Shown: positions 50,401 to 58,603 of the stretch, one piece after another
How positions within the stretch are numbered: position 1 is the first letter of the stretch
Layout of the letters: each line of letters begins with the position of its first letter
Source of the DNA: Eubacteriales bacterium
GTDB lineage: Bacteria > Bacillota > Clostridia > Lachnospirales > Lachnospiraceae
Direction of reading: 5' to 3'
Assembly: GCA_030524545.1 (NCBI GenBank)
Contig: JAUNGM010000012.1
Span: forward strand, 1-64,000
DNA length: 64,000 bases
Notes under the pieces: model-generated
Seen by the model: the letters and a program-made list of their open reading frames with translations, nothing else
Databases searched by the model: none
Told to the model about the DNA's origin: nothing
Program-made: the position numbers and the translations under genes

Positions 50401-50988
50401 TCGAGTGCGTTTACGGCGGTCTGGAACGGCATTAAAACCACCATATCCGGCATCTACAACACGATAAAGACCGGATTCAACAATGCGGTCAGCTTTATCA
50501 AGAACCTGGCGTCCTCGGCGTTCAGTTGGGGCGCAGACATCATTAACGGCATTGTGAACGGCATCAAGAGCTGCATCGGCAAGGTAACGAGCGCCGTTAC
50601 CAATGTAGCCAATACCATTCGCTCCTTCCTGCACTTCTCCGTGCCGGATGAGGGGCCGCTGACCGATTACGAAAGCTGGATGCCGGACTTCATCGGCGGG
50701 CTTGCCGAGGGCATTGAGCGGAGCCGGAGCATGGTGCGAAACGCCATGAAGGATGTGGCGTCTGATATGACGCTTAACCCGACCGCAACTATTGGTACGG
50801 TTTCTAATGGGGGAAATACGACTTCTGAAAGCAACAGTGGCGGTTCCACTGGTTTTGGAAACTTCACGGGGCCGCTGATCCAGATACAGCAGATGACCGT
50901 GCGGAGCGAGGATGATATCCGCAGTATTTCTCAGCAGCTCAATTCTCAGCTTACAAGAAGCAGACGGGCAATGGGATACACCACATAA
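47419..50988 (+). CDS. Tail tape measure protein
   Basis: A 1189-residue protein that sets tail length. It begins with a coiled coil (residues about 15-120), then an Ala/Ser/Thr-rich phage-tail TP901-type domain (ASTAFSATECSQALNYLALA), hydrophobic segments near 460-600, and from about 730 to 1040 imperfect tandem repeats with Trp spaced regularly (TVWNAIYTAVSTVVNAIQTV type). The C-terminal end has the amphipathic GITSAVTNVANTIRSFLHFS-like segment and a Gly/Ser tail. ATG 47419 follows GAGGGAGGTGACTGCAC. Length implies a tail well over 100 nm, by the usual proportionality. Confidence 0.95.
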   Translation: MASRSLKGITVEIDGSTTGLQSALKEVNTRIRNTQSQLKDVEKLLKLDPSNTELLAQKQRLLTDAIKETKEKLETLKTAAQSANEQLQKGEISQEQYDALQREIVETEEKLKSLETQAATTNATLAKIEEVGTKLQSVGDKISGVGTKLTTSVTVPLVAAGTAAVKTAADFESSMSQVQATMGITADSMSEVDGQTVNTMDTLSALAKEMGASTAFSATECSQALNYLALAGYNTQQMCDTLPTVLNLAAAGGFDLATASDMVTDAMSALGMETSEADVMVDQMAKTASSTNTSVEQLGEGILKIGATAKSIKGGTAELNTALGILANNGIKGAEGGTHLRNVILSLQSPTDKAASLLDSLGVSVYDSSGQMRSLNDILGDLNTSMDGMTSAERDNIISTIFNKTDLASVNALLANTGETWDSLQESITNSGGAAQQMADTQLDNLSGQLTILKSALEGLAISIGEILLPVIKNIVAKIQSFVDWLNNLSDAQKETIVKVAAVVAALGPMLVIIGKLTSTVGSAMTGFSSLAKGIAQLGVKGAGGTGSITSMGSAIAAVAGPVLVVVAVVATLVAAFKHLWDTNEEFREAITAIWNGIVSKVQEFCQGITDRLNALGFDFESIVDVLKAIWDGFCSLLAPVFEAAFSVISTVLGTVLDVITGLLDVFIGLFTGNWEQCWTGIKEIFGGIWDGITGILSAALNLITGLVDTVLGWFGTSWEEVWSGIKSFFEGVWNGITSFFGSILSGIQSVATTVWTAISGFFTTVLGGIQSVFSTVWNAIYTAVSTVVNAIQTVVTTVWNAIYTVISTVLNTIWTVISTVWNGIYTTIEPLLSAFKYLFETIWQAIQILIERALTAIQTKISEIWNAIVAFITPVLEGIRSVVEMVWTAISTAVSTALTTIQNIITTVWNAIIAFLTPILAAIQSAVTAAWNAISSAISTVMNAIKSVITTVWNAIKSVVTTVVNSIRSTVSSVWNAISSTISSVVNTIKTTVSSAFTAVWNGIKTTISGIYNTIKTGFNNAVSFIKNLASSAFSWGADIINGIVNGIKSCIGKVTSAVTNVANTIRSFLHFSVPDEGPLTDYESWMPDFIGGLAEGIERSRSMVRNAMKDVASDMTLNPTATIGTVSNGGNTTSESNSGGSTGFGNFTGPLIQIQQMTVRSEDDIRSISQQLNSQLTRSRRAMGYTT

Positions 50989-51004
50989 GGAGGAGGGATT
51001 TTCT

Positions 51005-51766
51005 ATGGGATTTACGTTTAACAGCATAACTTCAAAGAGCATGGGAATCCCAAGCCGGATGACGGTGGAGAACCGCATCCCCTCCCTGCGGAATTCCACA
51101 GCGGAGATTGCGGGTAAGCATGGTGTGGTGGACTTCGGAAGCAAGTTCTCCGAGCGGGAGATCGACATCGAATGCCTGATTCCTTATTGCAAAACGCAGA
51201 CGGAGCTGCTGGCGCTGAAAGATAAGCTGGCGGGGTGGCTCAATCCCGACAGCGGCGTCTGTGAACTGATCCTCGATACGGAGCCGGACCGTGTGTATTA
51301 CGCAAGGCTCCGTGACGGGGTGAGCTTTGACCGGATTACCCGGAAGTCGGCATCCTTTGAACTGCCGTTTTTTTGCCCGGACCCATACGCCTATGCGCTA
51401 GAAGACGAAGTGTTCACACTGACGGCGGATGGGACAATTACCCGGACATTGGGAAATGTGGAGTCCCATCCCGTGTATGAGGTGCGGGGGATTCTTGCCA
51501 ACACCAACCGGACGCTGACCTTTTCCGTGGATGGCGTGGAGGTAACTGCGAAGGGGCCTCTTGCGGATGGAGAAGTCCTGTATATCGATACGGACAACAT
51601 GACCGCATGGATTGAAAGTGCGGCAGGCGTGGTGAGGAATGCCCTCGGCAATATCACAGAGCTGAACTTTCCCTATTTGTCCGTTGGGGAAAATGTGATC
51701 ACGCTTGCAAGCGATAACGGGACATTTACGTCCCTGACTATAAATGCAAAAAGCCGCTGGCTGTAA
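51005..51766 (+). CDS. Distal tail protein (Dit)
   Basis: A 253-residue siphovirus distal tail protein (FTFNSITSKSMGIPSRMTVE, SKFSEREIDIECLIPYCKTQ, LILDTEPDRVYYARLRDGVS and a C-terminal beta galectin-like half). It forms the ring joining the tube to the baseplate. ATG 51005 follows GGAGGAGGGATTTTCT. Confidence 0.87.
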   Translation: MGFTFNSITSKSMGIPSRMTVENRIPSLRNSTAEIAGKHGVVDFGSKFSEREIDIECLIPYCKTQTELLALKDKLAGWLNPDSGVCELILDTEPDRVYYARLRDGVSFDRITRKSASFELPFFCPDPYAYALEDEVFTLTADGTITRTLGNVESHPVYEVRGILANTNRTLTFSVDGVEVTAKGPLADGEVLYIDTDNMTAWIESAAGVVRNALGNITELNFPYLSVGENVITLASDNGTFTSLTINAKSRWL

Positions 51767-51781
51767 GGGGGTGAGGCTGCC

Positions 51782-54307
51782 GTGGCATTAAAAACGATTT
51801 TGAACAGGCAGACGGATTTCACGGGCGAGTTCCCTGCGGAATACGCCAGGTCCGGGTTGTGGCGGTTTAACGAGAGCGCACCGGATGAAAACACACAGGT
51901 TTTGGATTCTTCCGGGAATGGCAGAAATGCCGCTGTGAGTGGATGGAGCGGGACAACCGCCTCTCTTGCAAAGGGGATTTTCGGGAATTATTTCCGCATG
52001 AACATTAGCAGCCCTACCACCGAGAAGACCTACCTCAAGGTTACGAATGACGGCAGCATCTTTTCCAATCTTGGTGAGCGGATCATCTGCGGCGGCTGGA
52101 TGCAGCCCACCACTTATTCTGTGGGCAATACTTATACACCGCTTTTTAATACCAGGGGCGGCCCCGGACAGCCGATTTTCTACCTGTCCCTGATACGGGG
52201 CCTTCCAAGACTCATGCTTTATAATTCTTCCGGTACGCTGATTTTGGATACTTCTGTGACGCCGCCCTTTACACTCCAGAATGGCAAGTGGTATTTTATC
52301 GCCGCTGTCATTGAGCCGGATAATAAGAAGGCATGGTATGTGGTCGGCAATCGGGAAAGCGGCGAGGCATGGACATCTGCCGCACTGACCTTTACGGGAG
52401 AGCTGAACCGCTCCTGCACGGCGGATCTGATTTGGGGGATGTTATCCTCATCTTACTGGTATGCCGGAGGGTTTGACGACTGGTTCCTGGATTGTGATTC
52501 CGACCTGACAGCGGAGGACCTTGTGAATTACTTCCGCTCGGCGGTTTGCGCCAATGCGGGAAATACAAGTGAAGCAGTGGACGGCATCACAGAACCGGGA
52601 GCCGTAACCTTACGGGCTGCAAACGGTGTCTATCCCACGGAGGGAATTTTGTATACGACCGCTGTGGAATGTAACCTCTCCGGCACAGGAAGGGTACAGG
52701 TTACAAGCGAAGTTATATCGGGGGTAACTGCGGTAACGGATATCCAGACCTCTACCTCGGATGACCTTCTGGAATGGAGTGATTGGGCGGGGCTTGGCGC
52801 TGACGGAAAGCTGGTATCGCCTGACCGGGCATACATCCGGTTCCGCATGACGCTGACCACCAACAACACCTCACAGACTCCGAAGGTAACTGCCATTCGG
52901 CTTTATGACATTCCGAAGTCCGCATACAGCAGACTTGGTTATGCCTGCCCGGTGGTGCTGGATGAAAATGACGCCTGGGAAGCGGTGCTGGAGAATGCCT
53001 ACGATGTGATCGTGACTTCGGAGATCAACGGAGAGGACTGCCTGAATTTCTCTCTGCCCTTTACGGATGAAAAGCGGAAGTATCTGGACAATGAGAAATC
53101 CGTCCAGATCGTGGAGGACGTTTACCGCATCCGCACCATTACCGATACCAGGGATACTTCCGGCAAGATTGTGACACAGGTGTATGCCGAAGCGGAGTTC
53201 TATGATCTGGCTTATTCCATCCGCAAGGCAGAAAAGGAATTTGACGCTGCCACGGCTGCGGAAGAGATAGAGTATGCCCTTGCGGATACAGAGTGGAGCG
53301 TTGGGACGGTGGAGCCAGCCACCAAACGGACATGGACCTGCTCGGAAACAAATGCCCTTGCAATCCTGCGGCGGACCGCTGACCTGCATGGAGGCGATCT
53401 GGTCTTTGACTGCGCTAACCATCTGGTGCATCTGTACACGGTGTACGGATCAGACAACGGGGCGCTGTTTGCCTATAAGAAAAATATGAAATCCATTGAG
53501 CGCGTGGTGGATACCACGGGACTTGTTACCCGTCTTTACGCCGTGGGCGCGGATGGCATGACCTTTGCCGACATTAACAATGGGAAACCTTATGTGGAGG
53601 ACTTCACCTATTCCAAAGAAGTGCGGATTTCCTCCCTGGACTGTTCTTCCTTTACCAATCCCTATCAGATGCTGGAATACACGAGGATGCGTCTTGCGGA
53701 TTACAGCAAGCCCACGGTTTCCTATGTGCTGACTGCGATGGACTTATCCGTCCTGACTGCCTATGAGCATGAAACCTGGGCGCTTGGCGATTACATCCAT
53801 GTGGAGGATGAGGATTTGGGGCTGTCCATTACCACAAGGCTGGTGCGGCGGGAGTATAACCTGCAGGAGCCGTGGAACACGGTGCTGGAACTGTCAACGG
53901 TGCTGAAGAACCTGTCAAGCTCCGCAAGCCAGTGGGACAATGCCGCCGACACACTGGAAGGAACGAGTGTCATTTCCGCCACAGACTTAAAAGAGATGGT
54001 TCCGTTTAACCTGTTGCGAAATTCCCGTGCGGATAACGGGCTGGCTTATTGGGTAAGTTCCGGTTTTGAAGCGGACGGGGAAAACGGAGCAAGCGGCACG
54101 GCATCTTTTAAGGCGGAGGGCGTGGCTGGCATGGCGCTTTCCCTTTCGCAGACCGTGTATCCGGCCAACCGTTCCTGCTATACCATCTCGGCGCAGATTG
54201 CTTCGGAGGATTTGAAGAAGCTCTCTGACAATTCCCAGGTGGGCATCGAGGTGGTGATCGAGTATGAGGACGGTACAACGGAAACGAGATTCATTGATTT
54301 GTATTGA
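51782..54307 (+). CDS. Tail-associated (Tal-like) baseplate protein with LamG-type domain
   Basis: An 841-residue tail protein. Residues about 15-250 form a LamG/concanavalin-like domain (LWRFNESAPDENTQVLDSSG, GGWMQPTTY, WYFIAAVIEPDNKKAWYVVG, YAGGFDDWFLD) that likely binds glycans. The middle and C-terminal parts (about 385-720) match the prophage-tail Tal domain (YDVIVTSEINGEDCLNFSLP, AEAEFYDLAYSIRKAEKEFD). It ends in a small beta domain. GTG 51782 follows GGGGTGAGGCTGCC. Confidence 0.87.
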   Translation: MALKTILNRQTDFTGEFPAEYARSGLWRFNESAPDENTQVLDSSGNGRNAAVSGWSGTTASLAKGIFGNYFRMNISSPTTEKTYLKVTNDGSIFSNLGERIICGGWMQPTTYSVGNTYTPLFNTRGGPGQPIFYLSLIRGLPRLMLYNSSGTLILDTSVTPPFTLQNGKWYFIAAVIEPDNKKAWYVVGNRESGEAWTSAALTFTGELNRSCTADLIWGMLSSSYWYAGGFDDWFLDCDSDLTAEDLVNYFRSAVCANAGNTSEAVDGITEPGAVTLRAANGVYPTEGILYTTAVECNLSGTGRVQVTSEVISGVTAVTDIQTSTSDDLLEWSDWAGLGADGKLVSPDRAYIRFRMTLTTNNTSQTPKVTAIRLYDIPKSAYSRLGYACPVVLDENDAWEAVLENAYDVIVTSEINGEDCLNFSLPFTDEKRKYLDNEKSVQIVEDVYRIRTITDTRDTSGKIVTQVYAEAEFYDLAYSIRKAEKEFDAATAAEEIEYALADTEWSVGTVEPATKRTWTCSETNALAILRRTADLHGGDLVFDCANHLVHLYTVYGSDNGALFAYKKNMKSIERVVDTTGLVTRLYAVGADGMTFADINNGKPYVEDFTYSKEVRISSLDCSSFTNPYQMLEYTRMRLADYSKPTVSYVLTAMDLSVLTAYEHETWALGDYIHVEDEDLGLSITTRLVRREYNLQEPWNTVLELSTVLKNLSSSASQWDNAADTLEGTSVISATDLKEMVPFNLLRNSRADNGLAYWVSSGFEADGENGASGTASFKAEGVAGMALSLSQTVYPANRSCYTISAQIASEDLKKLSDNSQVGIEVVIEYEDGTTETRFIDLY

Positions 54308-54316
54308 GGTGGCGCT

Positions 54317-54514
54317 ATGGTATATTTCACGAACACATCTGCAAAGATCACACCGGAACACTATGGGGAGCGGATCAAGAGCATCACCGTCCGGGTGTTT
54401 TTCAGTGATTGCACAGGGAAAATCTATATCACCGACCTGCTCTTGCAGGGCGGCGGCATCGCTACGGGGTGGGTAGGCCACCCAAGCGAGATACAGTGGA
54501 GCCTCGATGGGTAG
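54317..54514 (+). CDS. Small tail-associated protein (paralogue of the next gene's start)
   Basis: A 65-residue protein (ITPEHYGERIKSITVRVFFS, then DCTGKIYITDLLLQGGGIAT). Its core DC-x-G-x3-ITDL-x-LQ recurs in the protein at 54507, so the two derive from one domain. It follows the Tal gene by 9 bases and overlaps the next gene by 8. A structural or fibre accessory role is inferred from position only. Confidence 0.65.
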   Translation: MVYFTNTSAKITPEHYGERIKSITVRVFFSDCTGKIYITDLLLQGGGIATGWVGHPSEIQWSLDG

Positions 54515-55094
54515 GTCATCCTTTGTCCGTCTTGCGGAGGTTATCAATAAGCACCAGGAGAAGCGTGTCGTGAGCGTGACCGTAAAGCCTACCCTTACGG
54601 ACTGCTCCGGTACGCTTTGGATTACGGACCTGATGCTCCAGGAGGGAATGCCTGTCACGGGATACATGCCTCAGACAGAGGATGGGTATCTGGCGAAGTG
54701 GGACGGTGATGCGGAGAATGAGAGCTTTGCATGGTACAACGGGATTGTCCGCTCTGAGGCAACGGTCATTCTGTTTAATCTTGGGGAAACTTCGGCGGGG
54801 CTGGACATCCACCTGTACCCGAAGTCCAGTCTGGCGGCGGGGAGCGTTTCCTTCTGCCAGGGTGTGGGCGGACAGCAGGTGTCTTTCCCTAATGCCCTGA
54901 AAGCGGAGGATGATCTTGCCCTGCTTGCGTCCACAAGGGAATGCACGAAGAACGGTGTCCCGGAGAAGAAAGAGGGATTTTACCAGTACAGCGCCGCATG
55001 GGATTCCCACCACAACGTAAAGCTGGAGGATGGGAAATCCGCAAGGGTGCTGTTTGAGATTCAGCAGATGCAGGATGGAGGTGTGAAGTTCTGA
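54507..55094 (+). CDS. Tail/baseplate accessory protein
   Basis: A 195-residue protein. Residues 18-55 repeat the motif of the previous protein (RVVSVTVKPTLTDCSGTLWI, TDLMLQEGMPVTGY); the rest is beta-rich (GIVRSEATVILFNLGETSAG, DIHLYPKSSLAAGSVSFCQG). It lies between Tal and the GH18 tail protein; its TGA overlaps the GH18 ATG. No family recognised. Confidence 0.65.
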   Translation: MGRSSFVRLAEVINKHQEKRVVSVTVKPTLTDCSGTLWITDLMLQEGMPVTGYMPQTEDGYLAKWDGDAENESFAWYNGIVRSEATVILFNLGETSAGLDIHLYPKSSLAAGSVSFCQGVGGQQVSFPNALKAEDDLALLASTRECTKNGVPEKKEGFYQYSAAWDSHHNVKLEDGKSARVLFEIQQMQDGGVKF

Positions 55095-57568
55095 TGGATT
55101 TACTAAAAGGCAAAGCAATTATGGTTTGGACATTCATGGGCAATACCCGGATGTACCAGGCGCTCCGTGATTATGGCGACCGTATCAGCCAGATCGGACT
55201 ATTTTCCTTTAAGGTCCGTGCCACAGGGGAAATTTATGAGAGCGGTGTTTCCATCGCTGCTGGTTCCGTTATGCGGACGTACATCAATAAATGGCCCCAT
55301 ATCAAATGGCTGCTGACGGTAGCCAATGATGGAACGAACAGCATCTTTAAGGCCCTGCGGGACAATACGGACGGGGCGCAGGATATGTTCCTGTCAGAGC
55401 TGGTCCGCATCATGGAGAAGTATCCGTGGTGTGACGGCATCGACATTGACTTGGAAAAGGGGGATGACTATTCCACCCATGCTGCCTCCACTGCTATGTT
55501 TAAAAATATCTACAACACAGTCAAGGCTTACGATTCCACAAAACTCATGAATATCTGTCTGCCAGGTATGACAAGCGTCAACGGCTCGGTAGGCGGTGAG
55601 AACTGGTGTGTTTACGGTGACCTGAACAACTACTGTGATACGGCCTCCATCATGAGTTACGGTATGGCATGGGCTGGCTCGGCTCCGGGACCCGTTTCTC
55701 CCCGTTCATGGCTGGAGGGCATCTACAATTATGCGGTTACGGTCATGAACCCGGATAAGGTGTTCCTGGGGATGCCCGCCTACGGCTGGAACTGGCAGAT
55801 TTATGATACACCGGAGAACCTGGGCAAAACGTACCGGGGAACCTCCAACACTTACTATGCGGCAAAATACTGGATGACCGGGAAATACAACTTCACAGAC
55901 GATGCTCCACCACAGCCCTTCATCCCCATCGTGGCCTATTGGGATGACTATGACAAAGTTCCTTATGCCTTCCCCCATGTCTATGATTACATGGAGGGTG
56001 CGGACGCGGCGGAGTACAGCTATCCGCAGATGAGCGGAACCTATAACCGCAGGCGTTACCTGACTGCCTATGGCAAGCAGCAGAATACGGAGTTTGGCAC
56101 GGTCTATGTGGATAAAAGCGGCGGATCGCCGGACAGCTATTCCGGCATTGTGGCCGTTTCTGATTCTATTGCTACGCTTGGGGATGGCGGGAGCGCCACC
56201 TACAGTTTTTCAGTGAATACAGCGGGAACCTATGATGTCGCGGTGCGCTTGTGCTATCCTTTTTGGGATAAGAACGGTATTTACATTTCCATTGATGGGG
56301 CAACAAAGCACTTCACGGAAAGCCGCCTGTGGTGGCCGTACTGGAGGACCACCTTCTGGTCGGCGCTGGCAAAGGGCATTTCCCTTTCTGCCGGGACGCA
56401 CACCATCACCATTTCTGTGGATGTGAAGGGCGTGCAGTTTTATGGGTTCCGTGTCTGTTCGGCATTTTCAGAAGCCCCGTCCGCAGGAGAAGCAGTCTAC
56501 ACGCTTGCTCCGAGGCAGTTTAAGGATGTGAACGGAAACATGGTGGGGCCGGACCGGGGCTTTAAGCTGACGCTTGAGATGCTCCGCAGGAAGCCGGACT
56601 CGGCGCTCATCTGGTATGAGGACTTCCGGGACGAGAACCCTCTGCCGGACAGCTACTGGACAACGCTCTCCGGCAAGTGGGAGGTCTGGCGGGAGTCCAG
56701 TTTTGCATCCCGGCCTTATTCGCAGCTTGAAGGCAGCGGACAGCTTGCATGGAACTATGGAAGTTTTACGGATATCCATTTAAGGGCGAGGCTTGCGTTC
56801 CCGTCCACCGGAAGCGGAAAAGCGGGTGTGTTCTGCGGCAATCTTTTCTGCTGTCTGAACTATGATACGCAGCGGGTGGAACTGTATAACGGTTCCACCC
56901 TGCTTGGCAGCTACAGTACGGAGATCAGCAGGACTTCCAGTGCGAACCTTCGCAGTAATCCGAATATGTACACGATTGAAATGCGTATCCGGGGAAATCG
57001 GGTGCGTGTCTATTCCGGTGCGTCTTACACCCTGCGGTTTACGGCAACAGTCAGCGGCTTCTCTGGCGGCTATGCAGGATACCGTTCTGACAATACAACC
57101 ATCTGCGAACTTCTGCGCCTGGGCGATGCCTGGACCTATGAACCGTATGAGCGGTTCGATGTGGAGATGCCGGATGGCACCTCTGCCAGCTTTGGAAGAA
57201 TCGCACGGAGTAACTGCACCTGGGATGAGGAGTTCCAGGTGTTCACGCTGACTGCCGATGTGGAGGAAACCGCAACCCGGAGTGAGAGCATCTCCCTGGA
57301 TTATGATTTCTTCCATTCCAGTCTGCTGGCGTTGTCCTGCGGCGGCAACTACACGGCAAAGATCATACCGAGGGACATCAACATCTGGATTTCAAGGCTG
57401 TTCCTCGGTGATGCAGACGGTTTCTCCATCCTTTATTATCAGGATGTGGATTCCCTTGTCTATTGGGCGAACCAGGCGGCATACCGCTGGAAGCTCCGGG
57501 GGATGTGTATGTGGTCACTCGGACAGGAGGATATGCGGCTGTGGGAGTGGCTCCCCAAACAGATCTGA
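55094..57568 (+). CDS. Tail protein with glycoside hydrolase family 18 domain
   Basis: An 824-residue protein. Residues about 5-290 form a GH18 barrel with the catalytic DxxDxDxE as CDGIDIDLEKG near residue 117 and MSYGMAWAG, MPAYGWNWQ loops. Residues about 330-470 are a beta-sandwich binding-type domain (SYSGIVAVSDSIATLGDGGS, YDVAVRLCYPFWDKNGIYIS) and about 490-740 another jelly roll. The last 45 residues (ILYYQDVDSLVYWANQAAYR, GMCMWSLGQEDMRLW) look like the final barrel strand and helix of GH18, so the binding domains seem inserted in the enzyme. It would cut GlcNAc-containing cell-wall or chitin-like glycan at the host surface. Confidence 0.88.
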   Translation: MDLLKGKAIMVWTFMGNTRMYQALRDYGDRISQIGLFSFKVRATGEIYESGVSIAAGSVMRTYINKWPHIKWLLTVANDGTNSIFKALRDNTDGAQDMFLSELVRIMEKYPWCDGIDIDLEKGDDYSTHAASTAMFKNIYNTVKAYDSTKLMNICLPGMTSVNGSVGGENWCVYGDLNNYCDTASIMSYGMAWAGSAPGPVSPRSWLEGIYNYAVTVMNPDKVFLGMPAYGWNWQIYDTPENLGKTYRGTSNTYYAAKYWMTGKYNFTDDAPPQPFIPIVAYWDDYDKVPYAFPHVYDYMEGADAAEYSYPQMSGTYNRRRYLTAYGKQQNTEFGTVYVDKSGGSPDSYSGIVAVSDSIATLGDGGSATYSFSVNTAGTYDVAVRLCYPFWDKNGIYISIDGATKHFTESRLWWPYWRTTFWSALAKGISLSAGTHTITISVDVKGVQFYGFRVCSAFSEAPSAGEAVYTLAPRQFKDVNGNMVGPDRGFKLTLEMLRRKPDSALIWYEDFRDENPLPDSYWTTLSGKWEVWRESSFASRPYSQLEGSGQLAWNYGSFTDIHLRARLAFPSTGSGKAGVFCGNLFCCLNYDTQRVELYNGSTLLGSYSTEISRTSSANLRSNPNMYTIEMRIRGNRVRVYSGASYTLRFTATVSGFSGGYAGYRSDNTTICELLRLGDAWTYEPYERFDVEMPDGTSASFGRIARSNCTWDEEFQVFTLTADVEETATRSESISLDYDFFHSSLLALSCGGNYTAKIIPRDINIWISRLFLGDADGFSILYYQDVDSLVYWANQAAYRWKLRGMCMWSLGQEDMRLWEWLPKQI

Positions 57569-57629
57569 TAGGGGAAAAGATACACAATTTCCCCTGCGGA
57601 TATTTGTGCAGCTTATGCTCCGAATTAAC

Positions 57630-57658
57630 TTGATAATATGTACTTTTAGAGCGAATAT
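57630..57658 (+). promoter_or_regulatory. Moron-type promoter 4
   Basis: TTGATA (57630-57635), 17 bases ending TTTTAGAGC, GAATAT (57653-57658), then GTGTACTACCGAAAGGGAAAA; nearly identical downstream to the promoter at 37570. Drives the gene at 57703. Confidence 0.75.
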
Positions 57659-57702
57659 GTGTACTACCGAAAGGGAAAACACCAAAAACGGAGGATACGG
57701 CA

Positions 57703-58074
57703 ATGACAAGATTTGAACGGGAGATCAGCGGAAGCTTGGGGGCTTTTTGGAAGAAGAACGCAGAGGAAGAAGTAAAAAAGGCAGTGGCGCAGGCAGAGAA
57801 AGACGCCACGGTCGAGGCGGACGGAGCTATTAAGTGGAACAGCAACGGACGCTACCTGATGGATGACTTCTGTGAAAAGCTGGAATACGCAGGCTACGAT
57901 TTTAGCAGGGATGCTACCGCAAAGAAACGTGACGCGCAGAATGAGGAGAGTCTTGCAGAATACCGCAGGAACTATAAGGGACTCAGTGCAGAGGAACTTG
58001 CGGAGGCAAGGGCGGCATTCGGGGAAGGAACCACAATAGTCAATGTGCTGACCGGGGATAAGACGGTACTTTAA
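57703..58074 (+). CDS. Small charged protein, single-gene moron
   Basis: A 123-residue helical protein (FWKKNAEEEVKKAVAQAEKD, then LSAEELAEARAAFGEGTTIV). No family recognised. It is enclosed by promoter 57630-57658 and terminator 58110-58139 between the tail and lysis genes, so it can be expressed separately from the late genes. ATG 57703 follows CGGAGGATACGGCA. Confidence 0.7.
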   Translation: MTRFEREISGSLGAFWKKNAEEEVKKAVAQAEKDATVEADGAIKWNSNGRYLMDDFCEKLEYAGYDFSRDATAKKRDAQNEESLAEYRRNYKGLSAEELAEARAAFGEGTTIVNVLTGDKTVL

Positions 58075-58109
58075 AAAGCACAGAACAATTTCATATTTTC
58101 AGGAAACAG

Positions 58110-58139
58110 GCGATTGCTCAGACGGGCAGTCGCTTTTTT
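58110..58139 (+). terminator. Terminator of the 57703 moron
   Basis: GCGATTGCTC (58110-58119) and GGGCAGTCGC (58124-58133) with a 4-base loop and six T. Confidence 0.85.
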
Positions 58140-58172
58140 CATACACAAATTTAAGAAACGGAGGATTTCAAC

Positions 58173-58601
58173 ATGAAGGAATTTTGGAACACGATTCAAC
58201 TCATCTTTACGGCTGTCGGCGGGTGGCTTGGCTACTTCCTGGGCGGCTGTGACGGCCTGCTGATTGCGCTGGTGGTATTTGCGGTGGTGGACTACATCAC
58301 GGGTGTGATGTGTGCCGTTGCCGACAAGGAACTGTCCAGCGAGGTGGGCTTTAAGGGCATCTGCCGGAAGGTGCTGATCTTCATTCTGGTGGGGATCGCA
58401 AACATCCTGGATGTCCAGGTCATTGGAACCGGCAGCATCCTCCGGACGGCGGTCATTTTCTTTTATCTCTCCAATGAAGGCGTGTCCCTTCTGGAGAATG
58501 CGGGGCATCTTGGTCTGCCGATTCCGGAGAAGTTAAAGCTCGTTCTGGAGCAGCTCCATGACCGGGCGGAAACAGAAAACGACAATAAGGAGGACGAGTA
58601 A
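58173..58601 (+). CDS. Phage holin (toxin secretion/lysis holin family)
   Basis: A 142-residue holin with about three membrane segments (GWLGYFLGGCDGLLIALVVF, VVDYITGVMCAV and VLIFILVGIANILDV) and a charged tail. The motif with DYITG and the sequence SNEGVSLLENAG are those of Bacteriophage_holin_4-type proteins. It makes membrane holes for the endolysin that follows by 2 bases. ATG 58173 follows ACGGAGGATTTCAAC. Confidence 0.92.
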   Translation: MKEFWNTIQLIFTAVGGWLGYFLGGCDGLLIALVVFAVVDYITGVMCAVADKELSSEVGFKGICRKVLIFILVGIANILDVQVIGTGSILRTAVIFFYLSNEGVSLLENAGHLGLPIPEKLKLVLEQLHDRAETENDNKEDE

Positions 58602-58603
58602 TC

